Assembly: GCA_945861435.1 (NCBI GenBank)
Contig: CAMAUX010000005.1
Span: 1-64,000, forward strand
Source of the DNA: Chthoniobacter flavus
GTDB lineage: Bacteria; Verrucomicrobiota; Verrucomicrobiia; Chthoniobacterales; Chthoniobacteraceae
Reading direction: 5' to 3'
Length of the DNA: 64,000 nucleotides
Part shown: positions 18,354 to 26,263 of the stretch, piece after piece
Layout: every line of letters starts with the position of its first letter
Numbering within the stretch: position 1 is the stretch's first letter
Notes under the pieces: generated by a model
What the model was told of the DNA's origin: nothing
Databases searched by the model: none
Seen by the model: the letters and a program-made list of their open reading frames with translations, nothing else
Made by a program: the position numbers and the translations under genes

Positions 18354-19030
18354 AGCAAGGCATGACCATCACCGTGGCCATTGTGGAGGACGACGCGCGG
18401 ATCCGGCGCAGCCTCGCCGCCATGCTCGGCACCGCGGAGGACATCGTCTGCGTGGGCCAGCATCCGAATGCCTTGGAGGCGCTGGAAAAAATTCCCGCAT
18501 CGAAGCCGCAGGTGGTGTTCATGGACATCAACCTTCCCGGCATGAGCGGCGTGGAGTGCGTGCTTCGGCTCGCCACCATGGAGCCCAAACCTCAGATCGT
18601 GATGCTGACCAGTTACGACGATGGCGAGGCCATCTTCAGCAGCCTCAGCGCGGGAGCCTGCGGCTATCTCCTGAAGCCCATCCGCACCGCACAACTTCTC
18701 GCTGCCGTGCGCGACGTCTACTCCGGCGGGGCTCCGATGAGTGGCCAGATCGCACGACGTGTCGTGGAGGCATTCAACAAACCCGCCCAAGCGGTTGCTG
18801 GCCCCGGGGCCTCCCCTTCCCTCTCCGAGCGGGAGACCGAAATCCTGCGCCTGCTTTCCGAGGGCTACCTTTACAAGGAGATCGCGGATCAACTCAGTGT
18901 CAGCTACTCCACCGTCCGCACGCACATCGAGCGGATCTATGGCAAGCTGCACGTGCGCTCGCGAGCTCAGGCCGTTGCAAGGTCCGCGGGGCTGCCGGGT
19001 TTCGGAAAGGATCCGACAGGCGCACGCTGA
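18350..19030 (+). CDS. LuxR/NarL-family response regulator
   Basis: 226 aa. The receiver domain has acidic residues in IVEDDARIR, phospho-acceptor Asp59 in VFMDINLPGMSG, Thr/Ser in MLTSYDD and Lys in YLLKPI. The output domain at ~145-215 is a LuxR helix-turn-helix: SLSERETEILRLLSEGYLYK, EIADQLSVSYSTVRTHIERI and YGKLHVRSRAQAV. The start is the ATG that overlaps the kinase stop as ATGA; an upstream in-frame codon would only extend into the kinase gene. It is the partner of the kinase at 16683. Targets are unknown; the nearest exported genes are the ThuA giants upstream. Confidence 0.93.
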   Translation: MKQGMTITVAIVEDDARIRRSLAAMLGTAEDIVCVGQHPNALEALEKIPASKPQVVFMDINLPGMSGVECVLRLATMEPKPQIVMLTSYDDGEAIFSSLSAGACGYLLKPIRTAQLLAAVRDVYSGGAPMSGQIARRVVEAFNKPAQAVAGPGASPSLSERETEILRLLSEGYLYKEIADQLSVSYSTVRTHIERIYGKLHVRSRAQAVARSAGLPGFGKDPTGAR

Positions 19031-19081
19031 GAGCCGCGCAGCAGTTCATGGCGCGAGGCCGCCACCGGATCCCAGAATGCC

Positions 19082-20182
19082 TCAGATCTTCTGCAGGAGA
19101 CGCTCCACGTCGACGTGCTGGTCGATGAGGGTTTGAATCCTCGCGATGCGTTCGGTATCGCCGGGCAGGGTCTTCACCGTCATCGAGTGGATGGTGTTGG
19201 CAGCGGTGTAGCTGTCCATCTTCGTGGTGACGGTCGGCACCTCCGAATGCATCAGCAGCCGTCGCACAGGTTCCTGCGGGAGCAGGTCGCCCGATAGCAC
19301 GAGTCCGGCAATCGACTGCGCATCGCCCTCGTTCAACGCACTCATCGAGATCGCCGCGAGGATCACATCCTCCCGGTCGCCCGGCGTGATGAGCAGGGTT
19401 CCCGGCGTGAGGTACTGCAGCACATGGCTGCTGTTCATCGCGCCGATGATGACCTTCTGTACCCGCCGTCTCGCGTAAGCCCGGCCGTTGAGAAAGTCGC
19501 CCCGGATGTTCCTGCAAACCTGCCCCAGCGTTGCATTGGCCAGCAGAGGCTCGTCCGGAATCGCTCCGATCAATTCGAGCCCAAGCCGCGCGAGGCCGCG
19601 CCCCACAAAATCGCGCACGTGTTCGTACTTCTCAGGAAGCACCTTGTTCATCACCACCCCCACCACCTCGACCCCCTCCTTCTCAAAAAGGCTGCGGTTC
19701 AGAGCCACCTCGTCGATCGCGCGGCCGATTCCGCCCTTCACCACGAGAACCACCTTGCTCTGCAGCAGCCGAGCCACGCGCGCATTCGACAGGTCGAAAA
19801 CCGAGCCCACGCCAGCGTGTCCCGTCCCTTCGATGATCACGAAATCCTTTTCCCATGCGGTCCGGTCGAAAGAGTTCTGGATCCTACGGACAAGAAATTC
19901 GCCGTCCTGATGCTCGATGTAACGACGGGTGAAATCGGGTTCGACCGCGATCGGGCTCATGGCCTCGAGGGGCGTCTGCACTGAGAAGGTCTGGTCGATG
20001 AGCACGCTGTCCTCATCGATCCGCTGTCCCTCGACCTCCACGAAGCGCTGGCCGACAGGTTTGATGAAGCCGATCCGACCGAAGCGCTTGCGCAACGCCG
20101 CGAACAGGCCCAGCGAAGTCGTCGTCTTACCGTCGTTCTGCTGCGTTGCTGCGATGAAGATCCGTGGGGTGGTCGTGTTCAT
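19082..20182 (-). CDS. BioD-like / DRTGG regulatory subunit of phosphotransacetylase
   Basis: 366 aa. Residues 1-215 are a dethiobiotin-synthetase-like P-loop domain (IFIAATQQNDGKTTTSLGL, FVIIEGTGHAGVG, VLVVKGGIGRAIDEV). Residues ~225-330 are a DRTGG domain (VQKVIIGAMNSSHVLQYLTPGTLLITPGDREDVILAA: the DRTGG core reads GDRED here). In E. coli-type Pta these two domains are the N-terminal half of one polypeptide. Here they form a separate gene 15 bases downstream of the catalytic gene. They are thought to regulate or stabilise the enzyme. The C-terminal 30 residues are a helical tail. Confidence 0.85.
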   Translation of the reverse strand: MNTTTPRIFIAATQQNDGKTTTSLGLFAALRKRFGRIGFIKPVGQRFVEVEGQRIDEDSVLIDQTFSVQTPLEAMSPIAVEPDFTRRYIEHQDGEFLVRRIQNSFDRTAWEKDFVIIEGTGHAGVGSVFDLSNARVARLLQSKVVLVVKGGIGRAIDEVALNRSLFEKEGVEVVGVVMNKVLPEKYEHVRDFVGRGLARLGLELIGAIPDEPLLANATLGQVCRNIRGDFLNGRAYARRRVQKVIIGAMNSSHVLQYLTPGTLLITPGDREDVILAAISMSALNEGDAQSIAGLVLSGDLLPQEPVRRLLMHSEVPTVTTKMDSYTAANTIHSMTVKTLPGDTERIARIQTLIDQHVDVERLLQKI

Positions 20183-20197
20183 GCCAGCGCACTTCGG

Positions 20198-21238
20198 TCA
20201 GACGTGTTCCTCCAGCGGGTAGAGCTTCCGGTACTCGATCGCCTGCAGCCCGAGGATTGCCGCCACGCCGAGGATGTCGTCCTCCGTAGCACCGCGCGGC
20301 AGATCCGCACACGGCTTCGCGAGACCGAGCAGCAACTGTCCGTAGGACTCCGCACCCGCAAGGTACTGCACCAACTTCACACCGATGTTGCCGCTGTTGA
20401 GGTCCGGAAAAACCAGGACGTTGGCGCGCCCCGCGACAAGGCTGTTCGGGGCCTTCACGCCGGCAAGATCGGGCAGCAGGGCGGTGTCCGCCTGCATCTC
20501 GCCGTCGATCTCCATTTCAATTCCCAGATCCTTCACCCGCTGGTTGGCGAGCGCAGCAGCAGCAGCCACCCTGGCAGGACTCTCGAGGGACGAGCTCCCC
20601 TTGGTCGAAAAGCTCAGCATCGCAATCCGCGGTTTGTTCCCGGTCATCTGCCGGCAGATCACGCCAGTCTGCACAGCGATGGAGGCAAGCTGCTCCACCG
20701 TCGGCTGCGGGATCACCGCGCAATCCGCGAAGAACATCACCCCGCGCTCGCCGTAACGCTTGTTGGAAAGATCCAGCATCATGCAGCTTGAGATGCTCGT
20801 GACGCCCGGCAGCGGCTTCACCAGCTGGATCAGCGGCCGCAGCGTGCTGCTCTTCGCCCCGCCCGCGCCCGTCACCAACCCATCCACCTGTCCGTATTGC
20901 AACATCATCGCAGCGAAGTATCCGGGACGCACAAGGATCTCGCGGATCCCGCTTGCACCAAGGTTTCGGTAACGACTGAGCTTCTCGAGCCGCTCAAGCA
21001 TCAACGGCAGGTCCGTGGCATGCTCGGGATCGATGATCCCCACGTGGTCGAGGTCCACCTTGTGTTCCAGCGCCGCGCGTTCGATCTCCCGCCTGTCCCC
21101 CAGCACGATCGGCGCACCCAGCTGCAACCGCACGAACCGCGCTGCCGCACGCAGCACCCGTGGCTCCGTCCCATCCGGAAACACGATCCGTTTGGGATGC
21201 CGCCGCAGCTTCTGGAAGACCGACTCGATGAATTTCAT
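20198..21238 (-). CDS. pta: phosphate acetyltransferase (phosphotransacetylase)
   Basis: 346 aa, close to the ~330 aa of stand-alone Pta. The PTA_PTB family pattern is clear: RHPKRIVFPDGTEPRVLRAA at the start, YFAAMMLQYGQVDGLVTGA, CAVIPQPTVEQLASIA, RIAMLSFSTKGSS, LVFPDLNSGNIGVKLVQYLAGAE, and DLPRGATEDDI near the end. It interconverts acetyl-CoA + phosphate and acetyl phosphate + CoA in the cytoplasm. The BioD/DRTGG half is encoded just downstream. No acetate kinase gene is visible in the window, so the acetate pathway is completed elsewhere or acetyl phosphate has another use. Confidence 0.93.
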   Translation of the reverse strand: MKFIESVFQKLRRHPKRIVFPDGTEPRVLRAAARFVRLQLGAPIVLGDRREIERAALEHKVDLDHVGIIDPEHATDLPLMLERLEKLSRYRNLGASGIREILVRPGYFAAMMLQYGQVDGLVTGAGGAKSSTLRPLIQLVKPLPGVTSISSCMMLDLSNKRYGERGVMFFADCAVIPQPTVEQLASIAVQTGVICRQMTGNKPRIAMLSFSTKGSSSLESPARVAAAAALANQRVKDLGIEMEIDGEMQADTALLPDLAGVKAPNSLVAGRANVLVFPDLNSGNIGVKLVQYLAGAESYGQLLLGLAKPCADLPRGATEDDILGVAAILGLQAIEYRKLYPLEEHV

Positions 21239-21355
21239 GAGCTCATCTCAATTCTCGCGGCCAGCGGAGGGCAGTGACCAGTGAAAAACGGTGACAATTG
21301 CGCGGAGCACAGGCTTGCCTGCCTCTCCAGCAAACCCCTATCACGGAGCATCCCC

Positions 21356-22171
21356 ATGAGCCGCGCCGACTTCCATGTCCACACTCCGCTCTGCCACCAC
21401 GCGAGCGGGTGGCCCGTGGAATTCGCCCGGCGTGCCGTCGAACTCGGCCTCGAGGAACTGGGCTTTGCTGATCACAACCCCATGCCAGCCCCCTTCGACG
21501 ACTGGCGCATGGACCTCGCAGATCTCCCCCGCTACCTCGACGCCGTGGCCGAGGCCCGCGCTCTTTTCCCACAACTTCCCATCCGTCTCGGCCTGGAGTG
21601 CGATTACCTCCCGGGACGCGAAAAGTGGATTGAAGAACTCGCCGGCATGGCGCCGTGGGACTTCTTCATAGGGAGCGTCCACTACCTTCCGGAAGGCTGG
21701 GACGTCGACAACCCCAAACACCTCGCACGGCACTCCGGCAACGCAGAGGAAATCTGGCAGTCCTACTGGCTCACCTACCAGCGCTGCATCCGCTCCGGCC
21801 TCTTCGATTTCGTCGGCCATCCGGATCTGCCCAAGAAATTCGGCTACCGACCCGACGGGGACCTGCGCCGTTTCTACGAACCATCCATCCAGGCGCTTGC
21901 CGATACCGGCCTCGCTTTTGAAATCAACACCGCGGGCCTGCGCAAACCGTGCCGCGAGGCCTATCCGGCAGTCCCCTTCCTCCAACTCGCCCGCACGGCC
22001 GGCGTGCCCGTGCTGATCAACTCCGACGCCCACGCCGTCGATGAGCTCGGCTCCCATTTCGGCGACGCCACCGCGCTCGCACTGGAGGCAGGCTACACCG
22101 AGGTCGCCCGCTTCACTCAGCGCCAGCGGCGCATGGTCCCACTCGCACCCACGGCTGCAGGGTCCGCATGA
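21356..22171 (+). CDS. hisJ: PHP-family histidinol-phosphatase (HisJ/HisK type)
   Basis: 271 aa from the ATG at 21356, chosen because the PHP motif DFHVHTPLCHH begins four residues later and CGGAG lies 9-12 bases upstream; the open frame upstream has no homology. Metal ligands typical of PHP phosphatases are visible: HVH, the GFADHNP loop, LECDY, SVHYL, GHPDL, and NSDAHAV near the end. Histidinol phosphate + water gives histidinol + phosphate. The adjacent hisF supports a histidine role. The stop overlaps the next ATG (ATGA), so the downstream DHPS-like protein is translationally coupled. Confidence 0.85.
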   Translation: MSRADFHVHTPLCHHASGWPVEFARRAVELGLEELGFADHNPMPAPFDDWRMDLADLPRYLDAVAEARALFPQLPIRLGLECDYLPGREKWIEELAGMAPWDFFIGSVHYLPEGWDVDNPKHLARHSGNAEEIWQSYWLTYQRCIRSGLFDFVGHPDLPKKFGYRPDGDLRRFYEPSIQALADTGLAFEINTAGLRKPCREAYPAVPFLQLARTAGVPVLINSDAHAVDELGSHFGDATALALEAGYTEVARFTQRQRRMVPLAPTAAGSA

Positions 22172-22854
22172 AGCTGCACTGCCGCGGACTCACACTGGAC
22201 CTCGGCCCGCGGCCGCTGATCATCGCCCCCGTCCGGTTCCGCGACGTCCGGGAGGCTCTCTCGCAGGCCCGGCAGTACGCGGCGCTCGGCGCTGATATCG
22301 TCGAGTTGCACGCGGACCTCGCCACCTCACCCGTGGGCGAATTCCTCACGGAGTGGCAGGCGGCATTGCCCGTTTGCATCGCCACCCCGCGACACGACGT
22401 GGCGCACGAAGCCCTCGCGGCGGGTGCGCACCTGCTCAACGGCCTCGGCATCCTCCCCAACCCCGACTGCGTCACGCTCTGCCTCCGTTCAGGAGCGGCA
22501 TGGCTAGTCAGCACGCGCAGTCAGGGCAAGTCTGCAGACTCATGCGGGACTCTCTCGCTCGCACTCGCAGACGGCGCCGCGATGCCGGGGAACAGCCTCG
22601 CGATCGACTCAGGCATCGACCTTGCGTCCGTGGAAAACCCCATCCTTAGCTCCGTGCTGAAATCCTATGGCCGCCTTGGCGTGCCGGTCCTCGCCGATGC
22701 GGACAGCGGCCCCATGGAACAGGCGCGTGCAGTGGCTGGGATCGTCCACGGGATGCTTCATGGCATCCGTCTTTTTAGAACAAGAAATGTTCGCGAGGCC
22801 GCGCTCACCGTCCGGACAATCGCCGCGCTGGAGCAGAATCCGCAAGCGGACTGA
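22168..22854 (+). CDS. degenerate dihydropteroate-synthase-like TIM-barrel protein
   Basis: 228 aa, shorter than folP (~280). The strand order is DHPS-like: LIIAPVRFRDVREAL, GADIVELHADL, AAGAHLLNGLG (cf. AGAxIINDV), LAIDSGID (cf. ILDPGIG) and GIRLFRTRNVREA (cf. LRVHDVRE). Key DHPS residues are missing: the Asn-Val-Thr-Pro-Asp loop, the GGESTRP loop, the SRK lysine and the HDV histidine. It is therefore unlikely to make dihydropteroate. The ATGA overlap with the HisJ gene and hisF on the other strand suggest a role tied to histidine or purine/folate chemistry. No function can be assigned; a PHP-associated accessory barrel is one possibility. Confidence 0.55.
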   Translation: MKLHCRGLTLDLGPRPLIIAPVRFRDVREALSQARQYAALGADIVELHADLATSPVGEFLTEWQAALPVCIATPRHDVAHEALAAGAHLLNGLGILPNPDCVTLCLRSGAAWLVSTRSQGKSADSCGTLSLALADGAAMPGNSLAIDSGIDLASVENPILSSVLKSYGRLGVPVLADADSGPMEQARAVAGIVHGMLHGIRLFRTRNVREAALTVRTIAALEQNPQAD

Positions 22855-22901
22855 AGACTGAGCGCAGGGCGCCAAGACTACCGCCCCGACGAGAGCTACC
22901 T

Positions 22902-23675
22902 TCAAAGGCGCACTGGCAGTCCGCGCGCCGCGAGATGCCGCTTCACATCACCCACGGTGTACTGGCCGAAATGAAAGATGCTCGCAGCGAGGACGGCATC
23001 CGCCCGGCCCTCCAGAAGCACCTCAGCGATGTGTTCCAGACTGCCTGCACCGCCACTGGCCACCACCGGCACGCCCACCTCCTCACTCACCCGCCGCGTG
23101 ATCACCAGATCGTAGCCGGCCTTCGTCCCGTCGGCGTCGATGGAGTTCAAAACAATCTCACCCGCCCCCAATTCATCCACCTTCCGCGCCCACTCCACCG
23201 CATCCAATCCCGTAGGCTTGCGACCCCCGTGACTAAAAACCTCCCAGCGGTCCGGCCCCACCTTCTTCGCGTCGATGGAGACGACAATGCACTGGCTTCC
23301 AAAACGCTCCGCGCCCGCCGTGATGAGCTCCGGAGTGGCTAGAGCGCTTGAGTTGATGCTGATCTTATCCGCGCCTGCGTGCAGCATCGCATGCATGTCC
23401 TCGGTGGTCCGTATTCCTCCCCCTACCGTCAGCGGCATGAAACAGCGTTCGGCCGTCCGCCGGATCACGTCCACCATCGTCGCGCGTCCGTGCGCACTCG
23501 CGGTGATGTCGAAGAACACCATCTCGTCAGCGCCCTGATCGTTGTAGCGCACGGCAAGCTCCACGGGATCGCCCACATTGCGAAGGCCGCCCTCCTCGGC
23601 CCGGCCAAACTGCACTCCGCGGGTGACCTTTCCGTCGTGGACGTCGAGGCAGGGGATAACGCGCTTGGTCAGCAT
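22902..23675 (-). CDS. hisF: imidazole glycerol phosphate synthase subunit HisF
   Basis: 257 aa from the ATG at 23675, matching the family length exactly and starting [16 protein letters not shown]. The TIM barrel shows all landmarks: catalytic Asp in [52 protein letters not shown] and VVASGGAGS. It turns PRFAR, with ammonia from HisH, into IGP and AICAR. HisH is not adjacent. It faces the DHPS-like gene with 47 bases between the two stops. An in-frame extension to 23708 would add 11 residues with no family match. Confidence 0.95.
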   Translation of the reverse strand: MLTKRVIPCLDVHDGKVTRGVQFGRAEEGGLRNVGDPVELAVRYNDQGADEMVFFDITASAHGRATMVDVIRRTAERCFMPLTVGGGIRTTEDMHAMLHAGADKISINSSALATPELITAGAERFGSQCIVVSIDAKKVGPDRWEVFSHGGRKPTGLDAVEWARKVDELGAGEIVLNSIDADGTKAGYDLVITRRVSEEVGVPVVASGGAGSLEHIAEVLLEGRADAVLAASIFHFGQYTVGDVKRHLAARGLPVRL

Positions 23676-23847
23676 AATTCCATCGGAAGGCAGGGGATTT
23701 TCAGGCAACTCGGATCAGCAAGCCCCCTGAGTTCCTACGCAGGGACCGCTCAGGGAAAGGAAATGGTTTGACCCATGGGGTCGGCATTTCCCACCGTCGC
23801 CGCGGCTTTTTCGAGGTCCAGTTCTTCACGCAAAACCTGCATTCACT

Positions 23848-25107
23848 ATGGGCAATCAATCCGGCGATCAACCTGCTTCTTCAGCAAAAAAAGCTCCAAA
23901 GAGAGTGCCCAGACGGCAGGCCGCCTTCGCCCTCTCCAAAGAGCCCGTGCTGAAATCTTCACGCGAATTCGCCGCCCCGCCACCTCCCGCCCCCCAGCCC
24001 GCCCCGGCGGCATCGGAGCACCACAACGGAGCAACCGCCGCACAGCACTCCCCAGCTTATGAGAACCTGGGCTCCCTTCCGGAGAACTACGGTCAGGACT
24101 GCATCTACCTCGTCGCCCGCGATCCGCGCTGGCTCTTCAGCTACTGGGATCTCCGCTGGGAAGCCTATCCCGCGCATCTCCACCGCTTCAATGTCGCCCA
24201 GTTTTTCCTGCGCATTCTCGCCGGCGGCCAAGAGGAGAGCATCGTCGAGGTCAAACCAGAGGCCCGGAACTGGTACGTGCCCGTCCAGCATCCGGACACC
24301 GAATACGCGACCGAACTCGGCTTCTTCGCCAAGGACGGCGCGTGGCGCTGCGTAGCGCGTTCGGCCGACACAAAGACGCCGCCAGATGCCCTCGCCGGAG
24401 AACACGCGGCGGAGTTCGCCACGGTGCCCGCACACCTCAGCTTCGAGCGCCTTCTGGAACTCGTCGCCGAGCACATGCGCAAGGGAGAGACGCTCCTGCA
24501 AAGCATCGCCCGAATCACCGGCGCCGGACGCGAACTGGCCTTCACCGCGGGCCTCACCCCCGGTTGGACGGAGGAACAGCGGGCACTCCTCGCCGCGCTC
24601 CTTGGCAGCAGCCTCGTGGAGCGCATCGGCATGGGGTCCGCGGAGATCGACCAATTGCTGCGCCGGCAGCTCATCGAAAAGCTTCAGAGCGAGAGCTCCA
24701 GCGAGCTGGCCGCGAAGTTCTACCAAAGCCTCGGACCGGACGCCGCACTCTCCAGCGGCGTGACCAGCTGGGGCTCAAGCTGGAGCGCACAACCCTTCAG
24801 CACGCACACCGAGCGCGGATTCTTCCTCCACGTCAACGCAGAGATCATCTTCTACGGTGGCACTCATCCCGACGCCACGCTCTGGATCGAGGGCAAGCAG
24901 GTTCCGCTCCGTGCCGATGGCACCTTCCGCTACCACTTCACCCTCCCGGACGGCGCCCACTCCGTCCCCATCGTCGCGCAGTCTCCGGACGGGCTCGAGC
25001 AGCGCTCCGCCACCCTCTCCTTCTCCCGCGGCACCACGCGCACCGGGGAAGTCGGCGCCACGGCCCAGCCCCCGGAACTCCAGCCGCTGAACGGTAAAAA
25101 AGCCTAG
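23848..25107 (+). CDS. DUF4912-containing protein
   Basis: 419 aa, no signal peptide. A low-complexity Pro/Ala-rich N terminus (to ~70) leads to the DUF4912 signature LGSLPENYGQDCIYLVARDP, RWLFSYWDLRWEA and WYVPVQHPDTEYATELGFF. This small Ig-like or polysaccharide-binding-like domain is found with SpoIID/RHS-type and glycan proteins in several phyla. A helical middle part (LLELVAEHMRKGETLLQSIARI) and an Ig-like C terminus (TLWIEGKQVPLRADGTFRYHF) follow. The function is unknown. It lies 47 bases before the tyrosine recombinase on the same strand. Confidence 0.75.
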   Translation: MGNQSGDQPASSAKKAPKRVPRRQAAFALSKEPVLKSSREFAAPPPPAPQPAPAASEHHNGATAAQHSPAYENLGSLPENYGQDCIYLVARDPRWLFSYWDLRWEAYPAHLHRFNVAQFFLRILAGGQEESIVEVKPEARNWYVPVQHPDTEYATELGFFAKDGAWRCVARSADTKTPPDALAGEHAAEFATVPAHLSFERLLELVAEHMRKGETLLQSIARITGAGRELAFTAGLTPGWTEEQRALLAALLGSSLVERIGMGSAEIDQLLRRQLIEKLQSESSSELAAKFYQSLGPDAALSSGVTSWGSSWSAQPFSTHTERGFFLHVNAEIIFYGGTHPDATLWIEGKQVPLRADGTFRYHFTLPDGAHSVPIVAQSPDGLEQRSATLSFSRGTTRTGEVGATAQPPELQPLNGKKA

Positions 25108-25154
25108 CGCGCCCGTCCGAAAGGAGGGAGAAGACGGGGAGTGCATCCTCTCCC

Positions 25155-26051
25155 GTGAAACCGTCCACACGCGACCGCCACGCCGAGAGCTTCTACCAAT
25201 GGCTCGAGGTGGAACGGAATTCCTCCGCACGCACCGTTGCCAATTACCGGCACGCGCTGGAGGAATTCCAAAGACAGGGCACCCTGCCCGCATGGCGCGA
25301 TCTGACCGCGGACCACTTTCGCCGCTATCTCTTCGCCCTCTCCAAGCGCGGACTGGCCCGGCCCACCATCCGGCTCCACTTCGCCGCCCTGCGCACCTTT
25401 TATAAATTCATGGGCCAGCGGCACGGGCTCAAGGAGAACCCCCTCAAGGAGGTGCTCCTGCCCAAGCCTGAGAAGAAGCTGCCCGTCGTGCTCAACGCCA
25501 CGCAGATCGACGAGCTTCTCTCCGCTCCGCTGCGCGCGGAGAAGCAGCCACAGGCTCCCTCGTGGATGCCCGTCCGCGACGCCGCCGTGCTCGAACTCTT
25601 CTACAGCAGCGGCCTCCGTCTCGCCGAACTCGTGGGTCTCGACATCGAAAGCGTCGATCCCTTCAGCGAATCCGTCCGCGTCTTTGGAAAAGGCCGTAAG
25701 GAACGCGTTCTCCCCGTCGGTGCGCCGGCACTTGAGGCAATCCAGCGTTACCGTCAGGCGGCGGGTGTGCACAAGGGGCCGCTTTTCATCAACAAACTGC
25801 GGCGCCGGCTCAATGCACGCTCGGCGTGGCTGCTTCTCAAGCGCTACCTGGTTCACACCTCCATCCCCTCGAACATCAGCCCGCACAAGCTCCGGCACAG
25901 TTTCGCGACGCACCTGCTCGACCGCGGCGCAGACCTTCGGAGCGTTCAGGCGCTCTTGGGCCACGCGAGCCTCTCGACCACCCAGATCTACACGCACGTC
26001 ACTGTGGAGCGTCTGAAAACAGCCTACTCCAGCGCTCATCCTCGGGCCTGA
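25155..26051 (+). CDS. tyrosine recombinase of the XerC/XerD type
   Basis: 298 aa from a GTG start, the family length for Xer. The N-terminal SAM-like domain is SFYQWLEVERNSSARTVANY. The catalytic set is complete: Arg155 (SSGLRLAEL), Lys179 (FGKGRKER), His244 and Arg247 (SPHKLRHSFATHLL), His270 (LLGHASLSTTQIYTH) and nucleophile Tyr279. Such enzymes resolve chromosome dimers at dif, or serve integrons and phages. The chromosomal setting without phage genes favours a housekeeping Xer, but XerC and XerD cannot be told apart by eye. No att/dif site was seen close by. Confidence 0.9.
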   Translation: MKPSTRDRHAESFYQWLEVERNSSARTVANYRHALEEFQRQGTLPAWRDLTADHFRRYLFALSKRGLARPTIRLHFAALRTFYKFMGQRHGLKENPLKEVLLPKPEKKLPVVLNATQIDELLSAPLRAEKQPQAPSWMPVRDAAVLELFYSSGLRLAELVGLDIESVDPFSESVRVFGKGRKERVLPVGAPALEAIQRYRQAAGVHKGPLFINKLRRRLNARSAWLLLKRYLVHTSIPSNISPHKLRHSFATHLLDRGADLRSVQALLGHASLSTTQIYTHVTVERLKTAYSSAHPRA

Positions 26052-26263
26052 AGCAGTCGCATAGACAGCGGCCATGTGTGCTCCGAAAGCCGGATGCCCA
26101 GACGATTCTCTCGCAGAGATTATTTATTGGGCCTCGCACATTACCGTGACACCCGGAGAGGGTTGAGCTTCCAGCAGTAGCGCGTCGCCGTATTGCGCCG
26201 TGCTTCATCGTTGCGCGCATCGGTTCGCAAGCGGCGCAATATTCCGCGCAGATCGAACCCGCC

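Noticed and set aside
25155-26051. Prophage or integron built around the tyrosine recombinase
   Set aside because: No phage genes, att-like repeats or cassette array around it; a housekeeping Xer is simpler.
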